52,509 bases of DNA from DASRWI01 sp035654655 (lineage in GTDB: Bacteria > Bacteroidota > Ignavibacteria > Ignavibacteriales > Ignavibacteriaceae): NCBI GenBank assembly GCA_035654655.1, contig DASRWI010000044.1, positions 1-52,509 of the forward strand, written 5' to 3'. Made by a program: the position numbers and the translations under genes. Below the pieces are notes generated by a model. It had not been told where the DNA came from. It did no database searches and saw only the letters and a list, made by a program, of their open reading frames with translations. Every line of letters begins with the position of its first letter. Within the stretch, counting starts at the first letter, position 1. This document shows, in pieces, positions 1-9,613 of this stretch.

Positions 1-2235
1 AACATTAAATGTCCCTGCTTCTTTAAATTCATCAACAAGGGTTTTTACTTCTCTACCAAGCACATCATAAATAATTAAAGAAACTTTATCTGATTTAGAA
101 ATTGAGTATTTAATATTAGTTACAGGATTAAATGGATTAGGGTAATTCTGTTCAAGGTTATATGACATTATCATTTCCATATTTACTTCAACAGGAGGAT
201 AAATTTTAGTTGTACCATCAAAATCAATTTGTTTTAATCTGTAATAATATTTTCCTGACAATGGACTTTTATCAACGAAGGAATAATAATTCAGACTTGT
301 AGAAGTACCATTTCCCGGAATGAAGGATAAAGATGTCCAGTTAGTTTTATCTTTTGACCTTTCAACTTCGAATCCCTTATTATTCAATTCAGATGCAGTT
401 ATCCAATTTAATGATATACCATCATTAGTTTTTGTTGTATGAACCTCGCTCAGTTCAACAGGTGTACTTTCATAAAAAATAAAGTTTACATTATCTATAT
501 AGATTCCGTCTTTTTGAATGGCATTATCACTCCTAAAGTAGAAGCGGAACATTGTTTGTTTGCCTTTATAAGCAGACATATCAATAGATTCTCTTACCCA
601 AGCTAATTGTGTACCATCATAAACAGGCTGATTTGGTGGCTGGAAACTTCCTGAAGATATAGTCGTGTATCTCCCTGATAATGCAGTCCAGTTACTTCCG
701 AAATCTGTACTTACCTGTATTTGTGCATAATCATAATTATCTTCAATTTCCCATTGGACATCATATTCCAAAATTATTGCTAAAGCCTCTGAAGGTAGAG
801 AAATAGGAAATGCATATGTAGCATAAGATGTTGTATTAGCAACATAAGCTCCTAAAGGTGAATCAGTTAATGATGATGGAGGAGATACAAATTTAGTTGT
901 GGTTGTATTCCACCCATTATAGACTGTCCACATTAGTAAATTATTTACAGAATCCTGATAAGCAACGGTTTGATTAGCAATTAAGAAACTATAGAAAGAA
1001 GAAGGAGGAGTGGTTCCCGGAGGATTAACTCCTGTTCCACCTGAAGGTAATGTAACCATAAGTGCTGATGAAGTATCCTGAGCTGCTAAATAATACTGAA
1101 CAGCAGTACCTAATTGCTGAGCAGGTATAGTAAAATTATAAGTACCGCTTTTTGCCAATGAACCCGTTACGTAATTAAAAGGTGTATATGTATTTCCATT
1201 TGTACTTGTTCTATAATATAATCTTGGAGCGGCTATACCTGTACCAATAGGGAATGATGTTGAAACTAAGGCACTTGTTGTAATTGGATTTGTACTATTA
1301 GTGTTTGCAATAGGTGTATGTTGAATGGATAAATTGAAGTTCAACGCATAATATGCTAAAGTTGCAAAAGCCAGTTTGCTCATCTTCATATAGTATGGTT
1401 GATTAATATACCCCATAGTATCACCAGTTGTATGATAGGCAGTATGGAAATCAAAATCATCTTCGATTAAAAGTATTGCTCCAATACCTTTATTTAAGAA
1501 AGATGCATGATCACTGTAAGGTTGGCTTGCAACAATTACAGTAGATAATCCAATATTATAAGTGGTATTCAATTCTACCATCTTCTGCCCAATTTGCTGA
1601 GAGTTAGCCACATTCTTTGTGTGAATATTACAAACCTTATCATTGTTTGAATCAAAGGCTATCATATCAAGATTAACAACCCCCAATAATGAATCTGCAT
1701 TTGTTAGCAGATTGGCATAGTAAGCACTTCCTACAAGCCCTTGCTCTTCTTCATCCCATAAAGCGAAAATTATTGTAAAAGGGAAATTATAATTTTGTAA
1801 GATTCTTGCAGCTTCAATCACTGCTATGGTACCGCTTCCATTATCATCTGCTCCAGGTGCCAAAGTTCCAGAAGGCATATCATCATAATGAGCACAAATC
1901 ATATATTTTTTATTTGGGAATTCTGTTCCCAATTTAATCCCGATAACATTTTTACCTGTAGCGCTGAATGATTGATAAGATGTTGTTAAGCCGTAACTAT
2001 CAAGTTTTTGTTTGATGTAGTTTGCAGCTAATTCATTACCAGGCTGGTATTTATTTCGTGAAAGAATTCTTTGAGAAGTACCATTTATAATTGTAGGAAT
2101 ATTTCCTGATAATTCTCTCAATGAGGTAATCATTGAATCTTGATTTACATTGTTAATTATGTTTTGAATAATTGTTTGAGGATATAAAGAAAAAGAAACA
2201 AACATGAACAGGCAAATAGTAAAAAATCTTTTCAT
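1..2235 (-). CDS. Secreted M28-family zinc aminopeptidase with T9SS sorting domain (3' end outside window)
   Basis: Reading the minus strand from ATG at 2235 gives 745 codons that run off the window edge, so the stop is missing. The N-terminus is a signal peptide (MKRFFTICLFMFVSFSLYPQ). The M28 catalytic set is visible: AHYDD (zinc His), GADDNGSG (bridging Asp), DEEEQG (catalytic Glu and zinc Glu), NLDMIAFD (zinc Asp) and SDHASF (zinc His). A long beta-rich region follows, including a fibronectin-like stretch, and then a C-terminal sorting domain with YPNPFNPVTNI and the start of the VYD-LGREVKTL block. The last visible residues, EAGTFNV, fit the middle of such a domain, so only about 25 residues should be lacking. 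Inference: a peptidase carried across the outer membrane by the type IX system and anchored or released there. Substrate specificity cannot be read. Confidence 0.9.
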   Translation of the reverse strand, partial: MKRFFTICLFMFVSFSLYPQTIIQNIINNVNQDSMITSLRELSGNIPTIINGTSQRILSRNKYQPGNELAANYIKQKLDSYGLTTSYQSFSATGKNVIGIKLGTEFPNKKYMICAHYDDMPSGTLAPGADDNGSGTIAVIEAARILQNYNFPFTIIFALWDEEEQGLVGSAYYANLLTNADSLLGVVNLDMIAFDSNNDKVCNIHTKNVANSQQIGQKMVELNTTYNIGLSTVIVASQPYSDHASFLNKGIGAILLIEDDFDFHTAYHTTGDTMGYINQPYYMKMSKLAFATLAYYALNFNLSIQHTPIANTNSTNPITTSALVSTSFPIGTGIAAPRLYYRTSTNGNTYTPFNYVTGSLAKSGTYNFTIPAQQLGTAVQYYLAAQDTSSALMVTLPSGGTGVNPPGTTPPSSFYSFLIANQTVAYQDSVNNLLMWTVYNGWNTTTTKFVSPPSSLTDSPLGAYVANTTSYATYAFPISLPSEALAIILEYDVQWEIEDNYDYAQIQVSTDFGSNWTALSGRYTTISSGSFQPPNQPVYDGTQLAWVRESIDMSAYKGKQTMFRFYFRSDNAIQKDGIYIDNVNFIFYESTPVELSEVHTTKTNDGISLNWITASELNNKGFEVERSKDKTNWTSLSFIPGNGTSTSLNYYSFVDKSPLSGKYYYRLKQIDFDGTTKIYPPVEVNMEMIMSYNLEQNYPNPFNPVTNIKYSISKSDKVSLIIYDVLGREVKTLVDEFKEAGTFNV

Positions 2236-2402
2236 AGACGTGCCTTAAAGAATTTGTATAAAATAATAATCAATATTGCATAATTTTTATTGATTGTAAA
2301 GAAAAAACCTGTAATTGTTGATTTTATGTACACCTAAAATAGTTTAAATGAACCACAAAAAATTCTTATATTTAAAGCTTAAATATTTCCCTTAAGGATG
2401 CT

Positions 2403-4625
2403 ATGCAAGAACCAGAAGTAACTTTAGATTTAGCTTTAGAACATGGATTGACAAAAGAAGAATATGAGAGAATTCTAAAAATATTAGGAAGAGTTCCAAC
2501 CTTTACCGAGCTTGGTGTTTTTTCTGTTATGTGGAGTGAACATTGCAGTTATAAAAATTCAATTGCATTACTTAAAACTTTACCACGTTCAGGAGGAAAG
2601 CTTTTAGTCGGTGCCGGTGAAGAGAATGCAGGACTTATAGATATTGGTGATGGTTTAGCTGTATGTTTTAAAATCGAAAGTCATAATCATCCATCAGCTG
2701 TTGAACCATATCAGGGTGCCGCTACCGGTGTGGGCGGAATTATGAGAGATATCTTCACAATGGGAGCTCGACCTATAGCATCATTGAACTCCTTAAGATT
2801 TGGTTCATTAGAAGATGCTCGTACAAGGTTCTTGTTCAATGGTGTTGTAAAAGGAATTGGAGATTATGGTAATAGTTTTGGAGTTCCTACAGTAGCAGGC
2901 GAAGTTTATTTTGATGAAAGTTATCAAGATAACCCATTAGTTAATGCAATGGCAGTAGGTATCGTTAAAGTTGAACATACTGCAAGTGCTACTGCAAAAG
3001 GGAAGGGTAATCCAATTATGATTGTTGGCTCTTCTACAGGGAGAGATGGAATTCACGGTGCTACTTTTGCCTCAGAAGAAATTTCGGAAAAATCAGAATC
3101 AAAGAGACCTTCAGTTCAGGTAGGTGATCCTTTTACAGAAAAATTATTGCTTGAGGCTTCTCTTGAAATAATTAGAAATGGTTGGTTGGTTGGTATTCAG
3201 GATATGGGTGCTGCCGGGATTTCTTGCTCTACTACTGAAATGAGTGCTAAAGGTGAATCAGGTATGAGGATAGACCTGAATAAAGTTCCTTTGAGAGAGC
3301 ACGGAATGTCAGCTTATGAAATTATGCTTTCCGAAAGTCAGGAAAGAATGCTTTGTTGTGTTAAAAAAGGATTTGAAAATAAAGTTAAAGAAGTTTTTGA
3401 TAAATGGGATTTGCATTGTGAAATTATTGGTGAAGTGACTGATGATGGTATTTTATATGTTGATTATGAAGGTGAAAGAAAAGCTGCGGTTCCTTCTTAT
3501 GAATTAGTATTAGGCGGAGGTGCTCCGGTTTATCATAGAGAAACAAAAGAACCTGAATACTTAAAAGAAGTAAGAAAGTTAAACAAAGAAGAATTAAAGG
3601 AAGAAAAAGATTTAAATCAGGTATTTAAAAAAATATTTTCATCTCCAAACATTGCTTCAAAAAAATGGGTTTATGAACAATATGATTCAATGGTAAGAAC
3701 AAATACTGTTGTTGGTCCTGGCTGCGATTCAGCAGTAGTATATATTAAAGATACTAATAAAGCTTTAGCAATGAAGACCGATTGCAATGCAAGGTATGTA
3801 TATTTAAATCCTAAGGAAGGTACAAAGATTGCAGTTGCTGAATCAGCACGTAATGTTGTTTGTTCTGGAGGTAAACCATTAGGAATTACAAACTGCCTAA
3901 ACTTTGGTAATCCATATAAACCTGAAAATTACTGGCAATTTAAACAAGCTATTGAAGGTATGGGGGAAGCTTGCAGGCACTTTGAAACTCCGGTTACTGG
4001 TGGTAATGTAAGCTTTTATAATGAATCTCCTTACTATGCTGTTTATCCAACCCCGACAATTGGAATGGTTGGATTGATTGAAGACCTTTCGAACATTATG
4101 ACTTCATATTTTAAAAATGAAAATGATTTGATTTATATATTAGGTGAAGATTTTGAAGAAATAGGTGGTAGTGAATTTTTAAAAATTGTTTATGGAAAAA
4201 CTGCAGGTGATTGTCCCAAAATAGACCTTGATGTGGAAAAAAGTCTCCAGGATAATTTGCTTGAACTTATCAATAAAAAATTAATTAACTCTGCTCACGA
4301 TATTTCAGAAGGGGGAGCAGCTGCTGCAATTGTAGAATGCTGTATAATGAATGAAAGTAAAATGCTTGGTGCAGAAGTTAAAGTTCCTGTTAAATCAAGA
4401 TTAGATTTTTCATTATTTTCTGAAAGTCAATCGAGAATTATTGTTTCAGTATCTCCTAATAAACAAAAAGAACTTGAAGATTATATAAATCAAAAAAATC
4501 AGAGGTATTATTTAGCCGGAAAAGTTACCGGTAAGTATATCAAGATGAACAATGTAATAAATATATCATTAGAAGAAGCTTCTGATCTATATTATAATAC
4601 TATTTCAAAGATAATGAATGATTAA
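2403..4625 (+). CDS. purL: Phosphoribosylformylglycinamidine synthase subunit PurL
   Basis: 740 residues, the usual size of the small PurL that works with separate PurS and PurQ. It makes formylglycinamidine ribonucleotide from FGAR, ATP and ammonia, the fourth step of de novo purine synthesis, in the cytoplasm. Family hallmarks are the SVMWSEHCSYKNS block (residues about 41-53), KIESHNHPSAVEPYQGAATG with the following GGIMRD, and the duplicated AIRS-type halves: DMGAAGISCSTTEM in the first, AHDISEGGAAAAI and TGGNVSFYNE in the second. AAGGA stands 4 bases before the ATG. The final 8 bases overlap the next gene, so the two are probably co-transcribed. PurS and PurQ are not in the window. Confidence 0.97.
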   Translation: MQEPEVTLDLALEHGLTKEEYERILKILGRVPTFTELGVFSVMWSEHCSYKNSIALLKTLPRSGGKLLVGAGEENAGLIDIGDGLAVCFKIESHNHPSAVEPYQGAATGVGGIMRDIFTMGARPIASLNSLRFGSLEDARTRFLFNGVVKGIGDYGNSFGVPTVAGEVYFDESYQDNPLVNAMAVGIVKVEHTASATAKGKGNPIMIVGSSTGRDGIHGATFASEEISEKSESKRPSVQVGDPFTEKLLLEASLEIIRNGWLVGIQDMGAAGISCSTTEMSAKGESGMRIDLNKVPLREHGMSAYEIMLSESQERMLCCVKKGFENKVKEVFDKWDLHCEIIGEVTDDGILYVDYEGERKAAVPSYELVLGGGAPVYHRETKEPEYLKEVRKLNKEELKEEKDLNQVFKKIFSSPNIASKKWVYEQYDSMVRTNTVVGPGCDSAVVYIKDTNKALAMKTDCNARYVYLNPKEGTKIAVAESARNVVCSGGKPLGITNCLNFGNPYKPENYWQFKQAIEGMGEACRHFETPVTGGNVSFYNESPYYAVYPTPTIGMVGLIEDLSNIMTSYFKNENDLIYILGEDFEEIGGSEFLKIVYGKTAGDCPKIDLDVEKSLQDNLLELINKKLINSAHDISEGGAAAAIVECCIMNESKMLGAEVKVPVKSRLDFSLFSESQSRIIVSVSPNKQKELEDYINQKNQRYYLAGKVTGKYIKMNNVINISLEEASDLYYNTISKIMND

Positions 4626-5580
4626 AATAATAATAGAAAAATTCAGGCGGTTTTTTTCTTTAAAATATGTAAGACCTACTTTAGTTAAGTTAAATAGGTA
4701 TTCATTATTTACCAAAGTCGCTGGTTTTTTTAAGCATTATATAGTTGGATTATTTAACAGATTAGATGACCATCACGTATTTCTTCTTGCAGGTGGATTA
4801 GCTTTTTCACTCTTTGTGTGTATTATTCCTTTTATACTAATTATATTTTCTTTGCTTGGTAATTTCCTTGATTCAGGGGATATTCAATTTCAAATTGATA
4901 CCTTAATTGATACTATTATTCCTTATTCTCAATATTCCTCATATGCAAAAGAAATAATTTTTTCCAGAATAAATGAAGTAATTGAATATAAAACTGTAGC
5001 AGGAGTAGTTGGTATAACAGGTTTATTATTTGCTGCAAGCGGGTTATTCAGCAGTATGAGAACAATACTAAATAATGTATTTGCAGTTGATACAGATGTA
5101 CACTTTATTATTGCTAAATTATGGGATTTTGCATTAGTATTAATGGTTATCATTCTCTTTTTTGCAGCAACAATAACAATGCCCTTGATGGATGTACTTC
5201 GTCAGTCCGCAAATAAATGGAAGATATTATCATTTATGCAATCAGGAATTTTTGAATATTTCCTTTTTTCATCATTATCATTTCTACTAATTTTTATAAT
5301 CTTTACGGTTCTTTATATAACTGTTCCTATAAAAAAGTTAAGCCGAAGAGCAACAATTGTTAGTGCATTATGGGCAGCCTTATTATGGGAAGGTGCTAAA
5401 CAAATTTTTGGATATTATATTTATAATTTTTCATCATTTGGTAAGATATATGGTACTTATGCTTTGGTTGTTGTATTAGCATTTTGGATATACTACTCCT
5501 CCGTAGTATTCATAATAGGGGCAGAAATAGGAAGACTATATAATGAAAGAAGATATAAATTAAGTATAAAACCCATTTAA
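4618..5580 (+). CDS. YihY/virulence factor BrkB family membrane protein
   Basis: 320 residues with a basic N-terminal tail and about six hydrophobic helices. The family signature stands at residues about 58-82 (LLAGGLAFSLFVCIIPFILI), followed by the GITGLLFAASGLFSSMRTILN block and a C-terminal VVLAFWIYYSSVVFIIGAEI helix, all typical of the YihY/UPF0761 proteins formerly named RNase BN. The biochemical role of this family is not established. It overlaps purL by 8 bases. Its 3' end overlaps the convergent response-regulator gene by 4 bases through a shared TTAA, in which both stop codons are read. Confidence 0.88.
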   Translation: MIKIIIEKFRRFFSLKYVRPTLVKLNRYSLFTKVAGFFKHYIVGLFNRLDDHHVFLLAGGLAFSLFVCIIPFILIIFSLLGNFLDSGDIQFQIDTLIDTIIPYSQYSSYAKEIIFSRINEVIEYKTVAGVVGITGLLFAASGLFSSMRTILNNVFAVDTDVHFIIAKLWDFALVLMVIILFFAATITMPLMDVLRQSANKWKILSFMQSGIFEYFLFSSLSFLLIFIIFTVLYITVPIKKLSRRATIVSALWAALLWEGAKQIFGYYIYNFSSFGKIYGTYALVVVLAFWIYYSSVVFIIGAEIGRLYNERRYKLSIKPI

Positions 5581-6968
5581 TTCATTTCATAATTCTTATC
5601 AACAAAAGTTTTAAGTAAAATACGATATTTTTCAATTTTTGCATTCAAAGTAGGTTTAGTTATTCCTAAAATTTTACAAGCTTTTTGTTTATTAAAATTA
5701 ACTTTATTCAAAACTTTTTGAATATATATTTTTTCAACTTCTTCAATAGTTAATTGGACCTTATCTAATTCTTGTATAAAGCTATTTCCTGGTTCAATAG
5801 AAGTACTTTTTAGCAGAACATTTTCTTTTTCAAGCACATCACCATTAGTAAGTACAGCAGCTTGTTGAAGTGTATTATATAATTCACGAACATTTCCCGT
5901 CCATGAATAATTCTGAAGTTGTTCCATCACATCATAAGAAATTTTACGGATGTTCTTATGCAAATCACGATTAATTTTTTTTATCAGTTCAACGACTAAT
6001 AATGGGATATCTTCTTTTCTATTTCTTAAGGGAGGAACATCAATTGTAAATACGTTTAATCTATAATAAAGGTCTTTTCTAAACTTACCTTTTTCCATCA
6101 ATTCTTTAAGGTTCTTATTAGTAGCTGCAATTATTCTAGCGTTAAGATGAATTGAATGCTCCCCACCCACTTGTTCAAATTCTTTTTCTTCAAGAACTCT
6201 TAAAAGTTTTACTTGAAGATCACCAGAAATTTCAGAAATTTCATCAAGAAAAATGGTACCATCTTCCGCTAATTCAAATTTACCTTTTTTATCTTTTATG
6301 GCACCGGTAAATGAACCTTTAACGTGACCAAACAATTCACTTTCAAGTAAGTGTTCCGATAAGGCAGTACAATTAACAGGAATAAAAGGTTTATTTTTTG
6401 TTATCCCTGAGTAATGAATTATTCTTGAAATCAACTCTTTTCCTGTTCCGCTCTCACCAGTAATAAGAACAGTAACTTTACTTGTGCACACTTGCCCAAT
6501 CTTTTTAAATATTTCCTTCATTGCTCTGGTTTTACCAACAAGAAAATATTCATCATGAACGGGAGTATCTTCTTCGTCGATTGTTTTAACTAAACTCTTA
6601 CTTAATGAAAGAGATTCAAAGGCACGTTTTATTACGTGCTCAAGATGATCAATATCTATAGGTTTTTCAATATAATCATACGCACCCAATTCCATGGCTT
6701 TGATGGCTGAAGTCATATCATCATAAGCAGTTATAATTATGACGGGAAGATTTTGATCTAATAGCTTAATTTTTGTTAATAGCTCATATCCATTCATAAT
6801 GGGCATTTTAAGGTCAGTTATAATAAGGCTTGGTTTTTCAACCAGGAATTTACTGTAACCTTCTGAGCCATTTTCTGCAGTAATTATATTATATCCCAGT
6901 CTCTTTAAAAAAATGTTCAAGGATACTCGGATTGATGAATCATCATCAATTACTAATATTTTTTCCAT
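5577..6968 (-). CDS. Sigma-54-dependent response regulator, NtrC/AtoC type
   Basis: 463 residues in the three-domain NtrC order. The receiver has acidic residues D8-D10, phosphoacceptor D52 in TDLKMP, T80 and K102. The AAA+ domain has Walker A GESGTGKE at 171-178 and the sigma-54-contact loop GSFTGA at 218-223, with Ser in place of the common Ala. Walker B is FLDEI, and the sensor region is present. A Fis-type helix-turn-helix closes the protein (NKQKACKILGITKPTLNAKI). It would activate sigma-54 RNA polymerase from distant DNA sites after phosphorylation. No histidine kinase is nearby, so it is an orphan. It is the last gene of the minus-strand block that includes the curli operon, whose promoter looks sigma-54-like; a regulatory link is inference. 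GGGGAAG lies about 11 bases before the ATG. Confidence 0.95.
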   Translation of the reverse strand: MEKILVIDDDSSIRVSLNIFLKRLGYNIITAENGSEGYSKFLVEKPSLIITDLKMPIMNGYELLTKIKLLDQNLPVIIITAYDDMTSAIKAMELGAYDYIEKPIDIDHLEHVIKRAFESLSLSKSLVKTIDEEDTPVHDEYFLVGKTRAMKEIFKKIGQVCTSKVTVLITGESGTGKELISRIIHYSGITKNKPFIPVNCTALSEHLLESELFGHVKGSFTGAIKDKKGKFELAEDGTIFLDEISEISGDLQVKLLRVLEEKEFEQVGGEHSIHLNARIIAATNKNLKELMEKGKFRKDLYYRLNVFTIDVPPLRNRKEDIPLLVVELIKKINRDLHKNIRKISYDVMEQLQNYSWTGNVRELYNTLQQAAVLTNGDVLEKENVLLKSTSIEPGNSFIQELDKVQLTIEEVEKIYIQKVLNKVNFNKQKACKILGITKPTLNAKIEKYRILLKTFVDKNYEMN

Positions 6969-7303
6969 AAATATTGTTGCTTCCCCATAAATTTTGTAAA
7001 AATATGGTTAAACGATTTTGTGAAGAAAAAACTTGGATTTGATTATAGGAATTATTGGAATAGATAATAAAAAGCGAATCTGGAGGATATAATTTTAGGA
7101 ATACCATTGTAAACGGTAAATCTTTAAAGAATCCGCTAAACTCCATACTTAAACGAAAATTAATTTTTTTCAAACCTAGCAAACTAACTGAATACTCTGA
7201 ATAACTAAGCATACCTTCAGACCCCCAAAAGTATTTTAATTAATATATAAAAAAAAAAGAGCAATAAAAAGATTTATTGCTCTAAATTGAAAAAAAATTT
7301 ATT
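6969..7303. other. Intergenic stretch upstream of the response regulator
   Basis: 335 bases between two minus-strand genes. It holds the terminator of the lipoprotein gene (7247-7283) and otherwise AT-rich sequence that presumably contains the response-regulator promoter. I see no convincing gene here. An 88-codon minus-strand frame (6946-7212) lacks a recognisable family or good ribosome binding site and overlaps the regulator start. Confidence 0.5.
7247..7283 (-). terminator. Intrinsic terminator after the propeller lipoprotein gene
   Basis: A perfect 11-bp inverted repeat (AGAGCAATAAA / TTTATTGCTCT, 7258-7268 and 7273-7283) with a 4-base loop lies 20 bases after the stop of the minus-strand lipoprotein gene. 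On the minus strand it is followed by a run of T (complement of the A tract 7249-7257). Confidence 0.8.
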
Positions 7304-8794
7304 TTATTTCCAGTCAGGCATCTGACCATCCATAATCAATTTCCTTCGACCTTCACCATTAACATTCATTATCCAAATTTCTTTTAACTTCGAATCATCA
7401 TTTATAACATTAGTGAAAATGATTTTTGAACCATCAGGAGTAAAGCGCGGATAAAGATCGTTTGTTCCATCATTTTTTAATCTTGAAGCATTTACTGAAT
7501 CACTTCTGTCAAGACTCATAATTATAATGCTTGAATTAAGCTGCCTTCCACCTTGAACTTCATGACCTGAAAGGTCATTAGTAAATAATATTTTTCTTCC
7601 ATCAACTGAGAACATAGGGCTACTAATTTGACCGGGTATATCACTCATAAATATTTGCATATTGCTTCCATCAGCATTCATTGTAACTATTTGAGAGTTG
7701 TATTCATTAAGACCCACAACCAAAGCTACAATCATATTACCTAATGGAGACCAGTCTACTTCTCTAAAATGATAACCTGCAGGTGCAGTAGCAATTAAAG
7801 TCAATTGAGTTCCATCTAAATTTATTCTGTACAATTTATCATAGTTACTGTATAAAAATTGATCGCTTGATGGTGACCAGCAGAAGCCTCTTCCATTATT
7901 ATAATTTCCCGCTACTGGTAAAGTGGTTACTTGTCTGATATCTGTTCCATTTGAATTCATTACAAAAATATGAGATTCAATATTTCTATCTGATGTGAAT
8001 GCAATTTTTTGTCTGTTCGGACTATATCTTGGATACCAATCTCTGGCAGGTGAATTTGTGAATCTAACTGGAGTAACTGATGAATCAGCTGAATAAATGT
8101 CATAATTCCCATTTTTATTTGAAGCATAAATAAATGGAAGTTCAGGGGGTGTCATAGTTATAAAGCTCCAGATAGGGCTGAATGTTTCAGCACCTGAAGA
8201 ATCTTTAGCAATTACCTGCCAAAAATAAGTTGTGTTGTATTCCAGATTTTCAACAAGGACTGTTGTATCTGTAAGATTTGAAGCAATTTTATTTTGAATT
8301 GTAGAATTGGATTTATAAAGCAATACATCATAGAATAATGTATCATTTTCATTTGGATCTGATGCAGTCCAAGACAAATTCAATTTTACTGATTGATTTA
8401 TTGAAGCATTTTCCGGGATTGGATTTGTAGGTGCATTTGGTGCAACATTATCATCTACTTTAACAGCCATATAAATGACAGCCTGGCTAATAACATCTTC
8501 TTTAACATTTATTGAAATAGTATTTTTTGTGTAGCCGAATTTAGCAGCTGATATATTATAATTACCTACAGGAGCTTCATTGATAGTAAACTTTCCATTT
8601 ACATCAGAAATTACTGCAATTGTTGGAGGAGCAGTTGTCACACTTGCACCTTCAATAGGCAGTTGAGTTACTTCATCTAAAACTGTTCCTGATATACCAC
8701 CAAATAATTCAGGTTGAATTGTATCTTCCTGACATGAAATAAAAAGTATGCTTATTAAACATAATAATGAATATTTAATGAACTTAGCGAACAT
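7304..8794 (-). CDS. Lipoprotein with regulatory-like, fibronectin III and TolB-like propeller domains
   Basis: About 496 residues from the ATG at 8794. An in-frame ATG at 8806 overlaps the GGGAGG ribosome binding site, so the inner ATG is preferred. The signal sequence ends in a lipobox (ILFISC, then QED). Next come a carboxypeptidase-regulatory-like fold (GISGTVLDEVTQLPIEGASV, GKFTINEAPVGNY), a fibronectin III-like domain (WTASDPNENDTLFYDVLL, NTTYFWQV) and PD40/TolB-type propeller blades (FTNSPARDWYPRYSPNRQKI; IAFTSDRN; RFTPDGSKIIFTN). It is predicted to sit in a membrane and face the periplasm or surface. It follows the two curlin-repeat genes on the same strand after a 164-base gap, so it may be part of the curli regulon or independently expressed. 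Function is unknown. Confidence 0.88.
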   Translation of the reverse strand: MFAKFIKYSLLCLISILFISCQEDTIQPELFGGISGTVLDEVTQLPIEGASVTTAPPTIAVISDVNGKFTINEAPVGNYNISAAKFGYTKNTISINVKEDVISQAVIYMAVKVDDNVAPNAPTNPIPENASINQSVKLNLSWTASDPNENDTLFYDVLLYKSNSTIQNKIASNLTDTTVLVENLEYNTTYFWQVIAKDSSGAETFSPIWSFITMTPPELPFIYASNKNGNYDIYSADSSVTPVRFTNSPARDWYPRYSPNRQKIAFTSDRNIESHIFVMNSNGTDIRQVTTLPVAGNYNNGRGFCWSPSSDQFLYSNYDKLYRINLDGTQLTLIATAPAGYHFREVDWSPLGNMIVALVVGLNEYNSQIVTMNADGSNMQIFMSDIPGQISSPMFSVDGRKILFTNDLSGHEVQGGRQLNSSIIIMSLDRSDSVNASRLKNDGTNDLYPRFTPDGSKIIFTNVINDDSKLKEIWIMNVNGEGRRKLIMDGQMPDWK

Positions 8795-8958
8795 GTAACC
8801 TCCCATTATATTAAGGGTATTGTTAATCTTTATACAATCTTATAAATCAATATTTGTATATCCATATAAATCCATTTTAATGGGAGAGGCATTAAGAAAT
8901 ATTTTTCTTAATAAAACACTTGCTCTTATTATGTAACCACAAAATCCAAACCTAAAAA

Positions 8959-9507
8959 TTATTTGCCTATTTGACCATTTAATATAATTAACCTGGCTCC
9001 CGTACCAATTTGATAAATGCTATAATCTCTTGATTTTAATCCATTTTCCACTTGAATCAATTCGTTAAAACTACCTTTTTGATAAATGATATAATCAAGA
9101 TTATTACCGCTTATACTCTGCGATAATTTATTTCCATAGCCTATTTGGAAAGCATCATTGTTAAGATCATTACCTGATTGAAGAAGGTTATATTCATTAT
9201 TGTTACCTTCCTGGACAACATTAGCATTATTGCTTTCACCATATTGCCTTACAATAGCTTTATTATAATCTCCGTGCTGAAGGATGTTAATATTATTGCC
9301 GGAAGATAATTCATTTGCAAGACCACTCGAATTTACGGTTCCTAATTTTCTTTTATTTTCAATATCTATTGTCAACTGTTCAAATGATACTGCTTTCCAA
9401 TTACTCAATTGTCTTAACAAAGGTTCAGCAGTTTGCTTTGCTTTGTTTTCTTCCTGGGCTAAAGAAGTTACAAGAAACAAAAACATAAAGGCTATTATTT
9501 TATACAT
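8959..9507 (-). CDS. Curlin-repeat protein, CsgB-like (minor or nucleator subunit)
   Basis: 182 residues with a signal peptide (MYKIIAFMFLFLVTSLAQ). The N-terminal quarter is not repetitive. From about residue 70 it carries curlin-type units of about 20 residues built on Q-x-G-x-x-N: LQHGDYNKAIV, RQYGESNNANVV, QEGNNNEYNLL, QSGNDLNNDAF, QIGYGNKL, then weaker copies to the C-terminus. These units form beta-arcade strands in curli fibres. It is shorter and less regular than its neighbour at 9614-10447, which suggests the nucleator role of CsgB; that is inference. AAGGA lies 8 bases upstream of the ATG. A terminator hairpin separates it from the upstream curlin gene. Confidence 0.85.
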   Translation of the reverse strand: MYKIIAFMFLFLVTSLAQEENKAKQTAEPLLRQLSNWKAVSFEQLTIDIENKRKLGTVNSSGLANELSSGNNINILQHGDYNKAIVRQYGESNNANVVQEGNNNEYNLLQSGNDLNNDAFQIGYGNKLSQSISGNNLDYIIYQKGSFNELIQVENGLKSRDYSIYQIGTGARLIILNGQIGK

Positions 9508-9579
9508 ATCTAATCCTTAAATTTCAAGCTGCATGAAAATAAAGTTTTTTCACTCCATTTAAAAACACAAGATTTTTAA

Positions 9580-9605
9580 AAAGCCTCCTTAAAAAAGGAG
9601 GCTTT
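9580..9605 (-). terminator. Intrinsic terminator between the two curlin genes
   Basis: A perfect 11-bp stem (AAAGCCTCCTT / AAGGAGGCTTT) with a 4-base loop, 9 bases after the stop of the CsgA-like gene. On the minus strand it is followed by TTTTTAAAAATC. It may let the abundant fibre subunit be made as its own transcript and lower expression of the next gene. Confidence 0.8.
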
Positions 9606-9613
9606 AATTAATT

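Noticed and set aside
6946..7212. 88-codon minus-strand frame upstream of the response regulator
   Set aside because: It overlaps the regulator start in another frame, has no clear ribosome binding site and matches no family I know; most likely noncoding.
9284..9520. 78-codon plus-strand frame antisense to the CsgB-like gene
   Set aside because: Shadow of the curlin-repeat gene; no ribosome binding site and no family.
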